64,000 nt of DNA from Bradyrhizobium sp. 138 (GTDB taxonomy: Bacteria > Pseudomonadota > Alphaproteobacteria > Rhizobiales > Xanthobacteraceae), in the NCBI RefSeq assembly GCF_023074075.1, contig NZ_JADPKT010000071.1, positions 123,686 to 187,685 of the forward strand, given 5' to 3'. The notes beneath the pieces are model-generated. The model was given only the letters and a program-made list of their open reading frames with translations, ran no database searches and was not told the origin of the DNA. The position numbers were made by a program, and so were the translations under genes. Below, one piece after another: positions 8,495 through 16,099 of this stretch (position 1 is the first letter of the stretch; every line of letters starts with the position of its first letter).

Positions 8495-10237
8495 TCAGGC
8501 GGTGGCGCGGATGCGCTGCTTGTCGTAGAGGTCCTTCTCGTCGTCCGCGATCGGCACGACGTAGGGTTCGACGGCGCGCTTCTCGCTGGTCATCTTGCCA
8601 TCCCGCTTGCTCAGTAGCGTGTGGCAGAACCAGTTCTCGTTGTCCTTCTCCGGAAAATCCGTGCGCCAGTGATAGAGGCCCCAGCGGCTCTCCTCGCGGT
8701 AGAGCGAGGCGTGCGCGGCCATGTCGGCACAGTCCATGATCGACTGCACTTCGAGCGCGCGGAGCAGCTCATGCGCGTTGCGCGCGATCATGCGCTCCTG
8801 CATGTCTTCCCTCGCTTCCGCCAGCCGGCGCATGCCGAGCTCGTATTTGCGCGTGACCTTTGGCGGCTGGAGATAGTCGTTGACGAGGCGCCGGGTCTTG
8901 TACTCGATCTGGTTCGGCGGAATGCCATCCTCGCGCTTCGTCGGCGCCATCACACGGTCACGCTCCACCGCGACGTCGGCGACGTCGAATTCCGCAAAGT
9001 CATGGCTGTCGGCGAATTCCATGGCGTCGATGCCGGCGACCGATCCGTTGGTGAAGGCGCCGAGCATGTAATTGTGCGGCACGCTCGCCATGTCGCCGGC
9101 GGCGTAGAGTCCGGGCACGGTGGTGCGCGCATTGTCGTCGACGAACACGCCGGAAGCACTGTGGCCGGAGCAGAAGCCGATCTCGGAAATGTGCATCTCG
9201 ATCGACTCGCTGCGGTAGTCGACGCCCCGTCCCTGCTGGAACAGCCCGCGCGTGGGACGCTCGACCTTGTGCAGTGTGGACTCGATCTCGGAAATCGTGT
9301 CGGGATGCAGGTGCTTGAGCTGGAGGAACACCGGGCCCTTGCCGGAGAGGAGCTCGTTGTAAAATTCCAGCATCATCTGACCCGACCAATAGTCGCATTC
9401 GATGAAGCGCGATCCCTCGTTGTTCGCCGTGTAGGCGCCGAAGGGACCGGCGACATAGGCGCAGGCCGGGCCGTTATAGTCCTTGATCAGCGGGTTGATC
9501 TGGAAGCATTCGAGGTTCGCGAGCGCGGCGCCGGCGTGATAGGCCATGGCGTAGCCGTCGCCGGAATTGGCGGCGTTCTCGTAGGTGCCGAACATGTAGC
9601 CGGAGGTCGGAAGACCGAGGCGGCCAGCGGCGCCCATGCACAGGATCACGGCCTTGGCCTTGATCACCAGCATCTCGGCGGTGCGGGTGTTGACGCTCAC
9701 CGCGCCGGCAATGCGACCGTCGGCCGACTTGAGCAGCCGCGTCGCCATATAGCGGTTGGAGATCAGGATGCGCGCGCGGCGGAGCTGGCGGTACAGCGCC
9801 TTCTTCACGGTCTCGCCGTTCGGCATCGGCAGCACGTAGGTGCCGATGTGGTGCACCTTCTTGACCGCGTAGTCGCCGTTCTCGTTCTTCAGGAAGCGGA
9901 TGCCGAAGCTATCGAGCTCTTCGATAATGCTGTAGCAGTTCTGCGCGTATTTATAGACCGCCTTCTGGTCGACGATGCCGTCGTTGGCGATGGTGATTTC
10001 CTTGGTGTACTGCTCCGGCGTCGCGTAGCCGGGGATCACGGCGTTGTTGAGCCCGTCCATGCCCATGGAGATCGCGCCGGAGCGCTTGACGTTGGCCTTT
10101 TCGAGCAGGACGACGTTGGCCTTCGGGTTCTTCAGCTTCGCCTTCAGCGCCGCCATCGGGCCCGCCGTGCCGCCGCCGATGACGAGCACATCGCAGGAAA
10201 CCTCCGAAAGTCCGTCGACGATCTGATCTAGTGCCAT
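8495..10237 (-). CDS. AprA-like FAD-dependent oxidoreductase
   Basis: 580 residues of the fumarate reductase/succinate dehydrogenase/APS reductase flavoprotein superfamily. FAD-binding GGGTAG is at 21-26. The stretch KRSGAISMGMDGLNN (51-65) and AGDMASVPHNYMLGAFTNG (about 380-398) match the APS reductase alpha pattern (RSGA...N; AGD-x6-H-x4-G) rather than the HGANRLG pattern of succinate dehydrogenases. The ATG at 10237 has AGGAG six bases upstream; in-frame ATG codons at 10261 and 10312 lack one. No sulfate adenylyltransferase, Qmo or reverse-Dsr gene is nearby, so dissimilatory sulfate metabolism is unlikely. An unknown two-electron reaction fed by the adjacent ferredoxin and Fpr is the best guess. 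Confidence 0.88.
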   Translation of the reverse strand: MALDQIVDGLSEVSCDVLVIGGGTAGPMAALKAKLKNPKANVVLLEKANVKRSGAISMGMDGLNNAVIPGYATPEQYTKEITIANDGIVDQKAVYKYAQNCYSIIEELDSFGIRFLKNENGDYAVKKVHHIGTYVLPMPNGETVKKALYRQLRRARILISNRYMATRLLKSADGRIAGAVSVNTRTAEMLVIKAKAVILCMGAAGRLGLPTSGYMFGTYENAANSGDGYAMAYHAGAALANLECFQINPLIKDYNGPACAYVAGPFGAYTANNEGSRFIECDYWSGQMMLEFYNELLSGKGPVFLQLKHLHPDTISEIESTLHKVERPTRGLFQQGRGVDYRSESIEMHISEIGFCSGHSASGVFVDDNARTTVPGLYAAGDMASVPHNYMLGAFTNGSVAGIDAMEFADSHDFAEFDVADVAVERDRVMAPTKREDGIPPNQIEYKTRRLVNDYLQPPKVTRKYELGMRRLAEAREDMQERMIARNAHELLRALEVQSIMDCADMAAHASLYREESRWGLYHWRTDFPEKDNENWFCHTLLSKRDGKMTSEKRAVEPYVVPIADDEKDLYDKQRIRATA

Positions 10238-10309
10238 CGCTTGCTCCTGGTTCGCCGGCATCTCCGGCGCCTTTGCATCAGATTTGTTCAGGGGGCTTGC
10301 CGGCGATAG

Positions 10310-10319
10310 CAATTAGTTG
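10310..10319. promoter_or_regulatory. Cluster motif site 1 (CAATTAGTTG)
   Basis: CAATTAGTTG lies 73-82 bases upstream of the AprA-like start, inside a larger CGGCGA...TCGCCG inverted repeat (10301-10325). It is one of four copies in this cluster and is probably a transcription factor site. Confidence 0.55.
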
Positions 10320-10341
10320 TCGCCGGGATGCGATTTGCGCC

Positions 10342-11115
10342 TCAGCGCTCGACAAAGGCCTTTTCGATCACGAAATGGCCGGGTTGGCTGTGATTGCCCT
10401 CGACGAAGCCGCGCGCGGAGAACATCGCGGGCAGTTCCTCGAGCATCGCCGGGCTGCCGCACAGCATGATGCGATCGGTCTCGATATCGAGCCCGGATAG
10501 CCCGATGTCGTCGAACATCTGGTTCGACGCGATCAGATCGGTGATGCGGCCGCGATTCCTGAAGGGCTCGCGGGTCACGGTCGGGTAGTAGACGAGCTTG
10601 TCGCGGATCAGGGGCCCGAAGAACTCGTGATCGCGCAGGCCTTCGACGACATGCTCGCCATAGGCGAGCTCGGAAACCTGGCGACAGCCATGGGCGAGCA
10701 CGATCGTCTCATAATTCTCATAGACGTCAGGGTCCTTGATCAGGCTGGCGAAGGGCGCAAGGCCGGTGCCGGTCGACAGCAGCAGCAGGCGCTTTCCCGG
10801 GTTGAGGTTCCCGGTGATCAGCGTGCCCGTCGCCTTGCGGCCGACCAGGATGATGTCGCCTTCCCGGATCTTCTGCAGGCGCGAGGTCAGCGGGCCGTCC
10901 TGCACCTTGATCGAGAAGAATTCGAGTGCTTCCTCGTGGTTGGCGCTGGCCATGCTGTAGGCCCGCATCAAGGGCTTGCCTTCGACCTCGAGCCCGATCA
11001 TCGCGAACTGGCCATTCTGGAAACGAAAGCCGGGATCGCGTGTGGCAGTGAAGCTGAACAGGGATTCGGTCCAGTGCCTGACCGACAGAACCGTTTCCCT
11101 CTGAAATGCGCTCAT
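10342..11115 (-). CDS. fpr: Ferredoxin-NADP+ reductase
   Basis: 257 residues, the length of bacterial Fpr. FAD-binding RAYS is at 51-54 and the nucleotide-binding GTGLAP at 116-121. The C-terminal FVIEKAFVER is typical of subclass I bacterial enzymes. The ATG at 11115 follows GGAGAGACC. It is upstream of and codirectional with the AprA-like gene but 104 bases away, with its own motif copy in the divergent promoter. It would transfer electrons between NADPH and the 77-residue ferredoxin, and thus supply the flavoprotein. A general oxidative-stress role is the alternative. Confidence 0.9.
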   Translation of the reverse strand: MSAFQRETVLSVRHWTESLFSFTATRDPGFRFQNGQFAMIGLEVEGKPLMRAYSMASANHEEALEFFSIKVQDGPLTSRLQKIREGDIILVGRKATGTLITGNLNPGKRLLLLSTGTGLAPFASLIKDPDVYENYETIVLAHGCRQVSELAYGEHVVEGLRDHEFFGPLIRDKLVYYPTVTREPFRNRGRITDLIASNQMFDDIGLSGLDIETDRIMLCGSPAMLEELPAMFSARGFVEGNHSQPGHFVIEKAFVER

Positions 11116-11188
11116 GGTCTCTCCTTCTCGATGACGCCAAGGTCGCGGCAAGAGGAGAGTCCGGCAATTCGGAAGTGAAATTCCCGGT

Positions 11189-11198
11189 CGATTAGTTT
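11189..11198. promoter_or_regulatory. Cluster motif site 2 (CGATTAGTTT)
   Basis: CGATTAGTTT lies 74-83 bases upstream of the fpr start, in the divergent region between fpr and the DUF971 gene. It differs from sites 1 and 3 at two positions. Confidence 0.45.
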
Positions 11199-11251
11199 CA
11201 CATTTTGCGACTGGTGATCGAACTGAAGGCACGCGACCATGCCCGCGCCGG

Positions 11252-11261
11252 CAATTAGTTG
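11252..11261. promoter_or_regulatory. Cluster motif site 3 (CAATTAGTTG)
   Basis: CAATTAGTTG, identical to site 1, lies 49-58 bases upstream of the DUF971 start and within the longer palindrome GCAATTAGTTGC. Confidence 0.55.
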
Positions 11262-11309
11262 CTATTCGTGCCCGCCCGCGCCGACATAGATAGAAGCCGG
11301 AGGTTCGTC

Positions 11310-11615
11310 ATGACCATGACCGCATTGGTGGCACCGACCGTGGCCGACTATGAAGCGAGCGCCGATCTTGCCGCACTTCTCGTCCACACCTCCCAGGACG
11401 ACGCGCTGAGCGTGTCGGCCGAAACACTCCGCCTCTCCTGCAAATGCGCCCATTGCACCCGCGCCCGCTTCGACGGCCGCTTTCCGGAAGCGTTTCCGGG
11501 GATTGCGATCACCGAGATCGGCGATCTCGGCTACGGGCTGAACATCGCGTTTTCGGATGGGCACAACAGGGGGATCTACCCGAAGTCGTATTTGCTGAGC
11601 CTGGCGGGGCGCTAG
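11310..11615 (+). CDS. DUF971 (GBBH-like N-terminal domain) protein
   Basis: 101 residues. The DUF971 fold is recognisable from LSVSAETLRLSCKCAHC near the middle and the C-terminal IAFSDGHNRGIYPKSYLLSL. The CKCAHC cysteines suggest zinc or cluster binding. In known proteins this domain accompanies gamma-butyrobetaine hydroxylases and Fe-S carrier ApbC/Mrp proteins, so a role in iron-sulfur maturation is conceivable. The ATG at 11310 has GGAGG six bases upstream. It is divergent from fpr and carries a copy of the cluster motif. Confidence 0.85.
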   Translation: MTMTALVAPTVADYEASADLAALLVHTSQDDALSVSAETLRLSCKCAHCTRARFDGRFPEAFPGIAITEIGDLGYGLNIAFSDGHNRGIYPKSYLLSLAGR

Positions 11616-11627
11616 GTCTCTTGCTCC

Positions 11628-11734
11628 GCTGTCTTTCCCCGCGAAGGCGGGGAATCCAGTACGCCGCAGCCCCTCCGTAACTCATGGCTGTCTCTGGAAT
11701 ACTGGATCGCCCGGTCAAACCGGGCGACGACAGC
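11628..11734. repeat. Dispersed inverted-repeat element (GCTGTC...GACAGC family)
   Basis: Terminal GCTGTC/GACAGC arms are nested with CCCCGC...GCGGGG and AATCCAGTA...TACTGGAT pairs. The element is non-coding, sits between the DUF971 and Crp genes, and has the look of a Bradyrhizobiaceae palindromic repeat. Confidence 0.8.
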
Positions 11735-11794
11735 TGAGTAAATCTGGCACAGACATTGCTCCTCTTTAGAACGATTTGAACGTTCCGGAGGCAG

Positions 11795-12571
11795 ATGATG
11801 TTGCAGGCCGCCAATGTGGTTCGCGGGGCTGTTCCCCCGGCAGTCCGACCTGTCGGCAGCTCCTCGCTGCTGCTCACGGAGAACCAGCAATGGATCGGCG
11901 GACCACCGCCGCTGATGGACAAGCTCTCGCCGCGCGAGCGGGAGCTGGTGCTGAAGCAGGGCCGCCGAAAAGTGCTCAACCGCGGCCAGACGCTGTTCAG
12001 CCAGGGCGGCCGGCATGACGGTATCTGGCTGATCGAGAGCGGCCGTATCCGGGTGTTCTACACCTCTCCGCTCGGGCGCGAGATCACGCTGGCCTATTGG
12101 CACGTCGGCAATTTCGTCGGCGGTCCCGAAGTGTTCGAAGGCACCGTGCATCAATGGTCCGGCGTCGCATCCAGCAATTGCAGCGTGGTGCACCTGCCCG
12201 GAAAGGAACTGCGGTCCCTTGCCGTCGAGATCCCGAATCTCGCGATCGGCCTGATCGAGGGTCTCACCTTCAAGGGCAAATGCTATTCGGCGCTGGCGCA
12301 GATGCTGGGAACGCGCTCGATCACGCAGCGCCTTGCGCATCTCTTGCTCCATCTCGTCGAGCTCTATGGCGTCGAGGATGCCGACGGGCGCGTGATCGCC
12401 GCAGCCTTCACCCATGCCGACATCGCCCACATGGTCGGCGCCACCCGGCAATGGGTCACGATCAGCCTGAAGCGCATGCAGGAGAAGGGAATCGTGCTGA
12501 CGAAGCGGTCGCAGATCGTGGTCTGCCGCACCGACGTGCTGGAGGAGATGCGTGGACACGCATCTGACTGA
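11795..12571 (+). CDS. Crp/Fnr-family transcriptional regulator
   Basis: 258 residues. The cyclic-nucleotide-binding-like beta barrel (about 50-150) includes FSQGGRHDGIWLIESGRIRVFY, followed by a dimer helix and a winged HTH with FTHADIAHMVGATRQWVTIS near 210-230. The recognition helix has R-Q-W where CRP has R-E-T, so it should not read the classic TGTGA half-site. There is no N-terminal FNR cysteine cluster. GGAGG precedes two adjacent ATGs (11795, 11798). It is the obvious candidate to bind the CAATTAGTTG-like motif and activate the cluster (inference). Confidence 0.9.
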   Translation: MMLQAANVVRGAVPPAVRPVGSSSLLLTENQQWIGGPPPLMDKLSPRERELVLKQGRRKVLNRGQTLFSQGGRHDGIWLIESGRIRVFYTSPLGREITLAYWHVGNFVGGPEVFEGTVHQWSGVASSNCSVVHLPGKELRSLAVEIPNLAIGLIEGLTFKGKCYSALAQMLGTRSITQRLAHLLLHLVELYGVEDADGRVIAAAFTHADIAHMVGATRQWVTISLKRMQEKGIVLTKRSQIVVCRTDVLEEMRGHASD

Positions 12572-12656
12572 ATGAGTTTGCGATCAGGCCCGGTGCACAG
12601 GCAAGCGGCTTTATAGTACAGGACTGCCCAAGGAGTATGCAATCAGCTTTTCCCGG

Positions 12657-12666
12657 CAACTAATCG
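12657..12666. promoter_or_regulatory. Cluster motif site 4 (CAACTAATCG)
   Basis: CAACTAATCG, the reverse complement of CGATTAGTTG, lies 87-96 bases upstream of the ABC receptor start. The surrounding 12572-12752 gap holds no gene. Confidence 0.5.
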
Positions 12667-12752
12667 ACTGCGGCGGTCATTCCGGATTTGCCCTGTCTGG
12701 GCCCTCACCCAATCATGGCAACCACAGCACATCCAACCGAATGAGGATGAGA

Positions 12753-14174
12753 ATGGTCCGCCATCTTCCCACGCTCTCGATCGCGATGTCGGTGACGTCG
12801 CTGGCGCTTCTGGTCGCGCAGCCGGCCGCCGCGGAAACCGTGACGCTCGGCATCGGAACGCAGGACACCACCACCAACACGGTGACTGCCGGCGTCGTCA
12901 TCCGCCAGTTGCATCTCCTCGAGAAATATCTGCCGACATCAGGCAAATACGCCAACATCAAATTCGAGCTGGAGTGGCAGAATTTCACGTCGGGCCCGCC
13001 CGTCACCAACGCGATGATGGCGAACAAGCTGCAGATCGGCATGATGGGCGACTACCCACTGATCGTGAACGGCTTCACGTTCGAGAGCAACCCCGAGAGC
13101 AAGAGCCGGCTGATGGGCATCGCCGCCTACAGCCTCGAAGGCTCCGGCAATGGCCTCGTCGTTCACAAGGATTCGTCCTACTACGACCTCGCCGATCTCA
13201 AAGGCAAGCTCGTCAGCGTTCCGTTCGGCTCCGCCGCGCACGGCATGGTGCTGAAGGCGATGCAGGACCGCGGCTATGCTTCCGATTTCTTCCAGCTCGT
13301 CAGCCAGAGCCCCGAGGTCGGCTCGACCAACCTGCAGGAGAAGAAGATCGACGCGCATGCCGACTTCGTCCCCTTCGCCGAGCTCCTGCCCTTCCGCGGC
13401 TTCGCGCGAAAGATCTTTGACGGCGTCGAGACGAACTTGCCGACCTTCCACGGCATCGTCGTGCGCACCGACTTCGCCGAAAAATATCCGGAAGTCGTCG
13501 TCGCCTATTTCAAGGCGGTGATCGCCGCCAACCAATGGCTGCGCGACGATCCCAAGCTCGCCGCCGAAAAGATCCAGGAATGGACCGGCATCAACAAGGA
13601 AGTGGTCTACATCTTCCTTGGCCCCAGCGGCAACATGACCACTGATCCCACGATCAAGCCCGCCCTGATCGATGCCGCCTCCGCCGACGTCAAGGTATTG
13701 CAGAACCTCGGCCGCATGAAGGAATTCGATCCGAAGAAATGGGTCGACGACAGCTACATCCGCAAGGCCTATGCCGAGATGAAGCTCGACTACGACACAC
13801 AGCTTGCGCGCACCAAAAACTACGAGATTTCAGGCGAAGATTTCTTCTGCAAGAAGCCGATCGCCGATCCGCGCAAGGCCGGCGAGGTCTGGGTGGATGA
13901 TGCCGGCATCATGCCCTTCTCGTCCGCCGCCTGCACCCTCGGGGCGTACGCCGACTACAAGGCCAAGGGCAAGAAGATCAACGTCGCCTATGTCTTCGAT
14001 ACCACCCGCGGCATCAAGCTGTTCGCCGACCAGGCCTTCTTCGCGGTCGGAAATGGCGACGTGGCGCCCTTCCTGCTCAAGAAGGATGCCGAAGCCTACG
14101 CCGCCAAAATCAGCGGCAAGGTGCTCGGCTTCGATGACGCGGTGAAGGCCGCCGTCGGCGGAGGCAAGACGTGA
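12753..14174 (+). CDS. NitT/TauT-type ABC transporter substrate-binding protein
   Basis: About 473 residues, long for this family (usually 320-350). An N-terminal signal peptide ends near AQPAAA/ET. The SsuA/TauA-like core includes MMANKLQIGMMGDYPLIVNG and DLKGKLVSVPFGSAAHGMVL. A C-terminal extension of about 120 residues (from near GEDFFCKKPIADPRKAGEVW) is not usual and may cap the site or dock a partner. The ATG at 12753 has AGGA five bases upstream; in-frame ATGs at 12741 and 12747 are less well placed. The stop overlaps the permease GTG. The ligand is unknown: sulfonate, nitrate or thiamine-precursor relatives all share this fold. Confidence 0.88.
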   Translation: MVRHLPTLSIAMSVTSLALLVAQPAAAETVTLGIGTQDTTTNTVTAGVVIRQLHLLEKYLPTSGKYANIKFELEWQNFTSGPPVTNAMMANKLQIGMMGDYPLIVNGFTFESNPESKSRLMGIAAYSLEGSGNGLVVHKDSSYYDLADLKGKLVSVPFGSAAHGMVLKAMQDRGYASDFFQLVSQSPEVGSTNLQEKKIDAHADFVPFAELLPFRGFARKIFDGVETNLPTFHGIVVRTDFAEKYPEVVVAYFKAVIAANQWLRDDPKLAAEKIQEWTGINKEVVYIFLGPSGNMTTDPTIKPALIDAASADVKVLQNLGRMKEFDPKKWVDDSYIRKAYAEMKLDYDTQLARTKNYEISGEDFFCKKPIADPRKAGEVWVDDAGIMPFSSAACTLGAYADYKAKGKKINVAYVFDTTRGIKLFADQAFFAVGNGDVAPFLLKKDAEAYAAKISGKVLGFDDAVKAAVGGGKT

Positions 14175-15082
14175 GCGGTCCCGCCCTCCTCAGACATTCC
14201 AAGGACAGCATGCCGGCACCAGCCGTTGCGGAGGCGGGCCCTGCGCCCGCCGTCATCCCCCCGCCCACGACGCCGTCCTCCTTCGGGACACTCGCGCTGC
14301 GCTGGTACCGGCTCAACCGAGCGGGGCTGCGCGCGACCGCGATCGGCATCACCTCGCTGCTCGCGTTCCTCCTGGTCTGGCATCTGCTCACGACCTATCG
14401 CGTCGTGTTCTTCGTGCGCTTCACCAACGTGCCCTCGCCGCTTGCGGTCTATGCCAGCTTCACCAAGGCGATTCACGATCCCAAATTCCTGATGCACATC
14501 GTGCTGAGCTGCCGGCGCATCTTCATCGGCTTCTCGCTCGCCGCCATCGTCGGCGTGCCGCTCGGCCTGATCATGGGCCGCTTCAAGCTGGTGCATGAGG
14601 TGATCTTCCCGGTCGCCGAGGTGCTGCGGCCGATTCCGGCGATCGCCTGGGTGCCGATGGCAATCATGCTGTGGCCGACCAACGAGCAGAGCATCGTCTA
14701 CATCACCTTTCTCGGCTCGTTCTTCCCGGTCCTGGTCAACACGCTGCACGGCATGTCGCTGGTCGATCCGGTGCTGGTGCGCGCGGCGCAGTGTCTCGGC
14801 GCGCGGGAGCGCTCGATCTTCCGCGAGGTCTACTTCCCGGCCTCGCTGCCGCACATCTTCACCGGCCTCACCGTCGGCATGGGCGTTGCCTGGGTGTCGC
14901 TGATCGCCGCCGAGATGATCTCCGGTCAGTACGGCATCGGCTATTTCACCTGGGAAGCCTATTCGCTGGTCCAGTATGCCGACATCGCGCTCGGCATGAT
15001 CGCGATCGGCGTGCTCGGCCTCGGGTCGAGCCTGCTGATCAGAGGCGCAGGACAGTTGGTGATGCCGTGGAGGTCGACATGA
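14171..15082 (+). CDS. NitT/TauT-type ABC transporter permease
   Basis: 303 residues with five to six transmembrane helices and the BPD_transp_1 (EAA) loop around GARERSIFREVYFPASLPHI. It begins with GTG at 14171, overlapping the receptor gene stop (GTGA), and ends overlapping the ATPase start (ATGA), so the three genes are coupled. The N-terminal 45 residues are Pro/Ala-rich and cytoplasmic. It belongs to the SsuC/TauC/NrtB class; the substrate is undetermined. Confidence 0.9.
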   Translation: MSGPALLRHSKDSMPAPAVAEAGPAPAVIPPPTTPSSFGTLALRWYRLNRAGLRATAIGITSLLAFLLVWHLLTTYRVVFFVRFTNVPSPLAVYASFTKAIHDPKFLMHIVLSCRRIFIGFSLAAIVGVPLGLIMGRFKLVHEVIFPVAEVLRPIPAIAWVPMAIMLWPTNEQSIVYITFLGSFFPVLVNTLHGMSLVDPVLVRAAQCLGARERSIFREVYFPASLPHIFTGLTVGMGVAWVSLIAAEMISGQYGIGYFTWEAYSLVQYADIALGMIAIGVLGLGSSLLIRGAGQLVMPWRST

Positions 15083-15951
15083 GCGAGGTGCTTGCCAGCC
15101 CGCCGAAGGGCCATATCGAGGTCAAGAATTTCTCCCTCGCCTACGAGACCATCGAGGGAGCGGTGCAGGCCGTCACCGACACGCAGATCCATGTGAAGCC
15201 CGGCGAGTTCGTCTCGATCGTCGGGCCCTCCGGCTGCGGAAAATCGACCCTGCTCAATGCGGTCGCTGGCTTCCTCAAGCCGACCACGGGCATCGTCACC
15301 GTCGACGGCGAGCGCGTGAACGGCCCCAGCGCCGAACGCGGCATGGTGTTCCAGCAATATTCACTGTTTCCCTGGAAGACGGTGCGGGAGAACGTCGAGT
15401 TCGGCCTGAAGATGCGCGGCATGCCGCGCTCCCAGCGCGAGCGGGCGGCACGCACATTGCTGGGGCTCGCGGGTCTCGAAGCGTTCGAGAAGCATTATCC
15501 GGAAAAGCTCTCCGGCGGCATGAAGCAGCGCGTCGGCATCGTCCGTGCGCTGGCGACGGGGCCGAAAGTGCTGCTGCTCGACGAGCCGTTCGGCGCGCTC
15601 GACGCACAGACGCGCGTCATCATGCAGCAGATCCTCACCAACATGTGGCAGCGGCTGAAGATCTCGGTGCTGTTCGTCACTCACGATATCGACGAGGCGA
15701 TCTTCCTCTCCGACCGCGTCTACTGCATGACCGCGCGCCCCGGCTCGATCAAGGCGGAGATCCCGATTCCCCTTGAACGTCCGCGGCAGCAATCGATGAT
15801 GATGTCCTCGGAATTCCTGGCCCTGCGCCGCGGGCTGATGTCGCTGATCCGCGAAGAGAGCCTGAAGGCGATGGGAGGAGAGATCAACGATATGGGCATG
15901 CAGGGGCTGAGCATCGAGCTGCATGGCCATTCGCTGGCTGATGTGATTTGA
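15079..15951 (+). CDS. NitT/TauT-type ABC transporter ATP-binding protein
   Basis: 290 residues. Walker A GPSGCGKST is near 48-56, the Q-loop VFQQYSLFPW, signature LSGGMKQRV, Walker B LLLDEPFGALD and switch His in FVTHDIDEA are all intact. It belongs to the SsuB/TauB/NrtD subfamily. GGAGG lies seven bases before the ATG at 15079. The C-terminal 40 residues, after the usual NrtD end, carry a Met/Gly-rich tail. It is the last gene of the transporter operon, followed by a dispersed repeat. Confidence 0.92.
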   Translation: MSEVLASPPKGHIEVKNFSLAYETIEGAVQAVTDTQIHVKPGEFVSIVGPSGCGKSTLLNAVAGFLKPTTGIVTVDGERVNGPSAERGMVFQQYSLFPWKTVRENVEFGLKMRGMPRSQRERAARTLLGLAGLEAFEKHYPEKLSGGMKQRVGIVRALATGPKVLLLDEPFGALDAQTRVIMQQILTNMWQRLKISVLFVTHDIDEAIFLSDRVYCMTARPGSIKAEIPIPLERPRQQSMMMSSEFLALRRGLMSLIREESLKAMGGEINDMGMQGLSIELHGHSLADVI

Positions 15952-15975
15952 ATCACCTGTCCCGCTGACGGTCTC

Positions 15976-16063
15976 GTAGGGTGGGCAAAGCGAAGCGTGC
16001 CCACCAATCCTGCGCACCGGCGGAAATCGTGGGCACGGCGCTTCGCGCCTTTGCCCACCCTAC
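15976..16063. repeat. Dispersed inverted repeat (gtagggtgggcaaa family)
   Basis: GTAGGGTGGGCAAA at the left pairs with TTTGCCCACCCTAC at the right, with GTGCCCAC/GTGGGCAC inside. A second copy of the same family lies at 46779-46870. It separates the ABC operon from the convergent exporter gene. Confidence 0.85.
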
Positions 16064-16098
16064 GGCAGTCTTGCTCTGCCTACGGCAGTCTTGCTCTG
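16059..16098. repeat. 20-bp perfect tandem duplication
   Basis: The 20-mer beginning cctacggcag is present twice head to tail (16059-16078 and 16079-16098). The second copy ends one base before the stop of the exporter gene at 16100, so the duplication left that frame intact. Confidence 0.85.
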
Positions 16099-16099
16099 T

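Noticed and set aside
8495..10237. Calling the flavoprotein succinate dehydrogenase or fumarate reductase
   Set aside because: It lacks the HGANRLG motif of that branch, no SdhB/C/D genes are adjacent, and its motifs and ferredoxin partner match APS reductase better.
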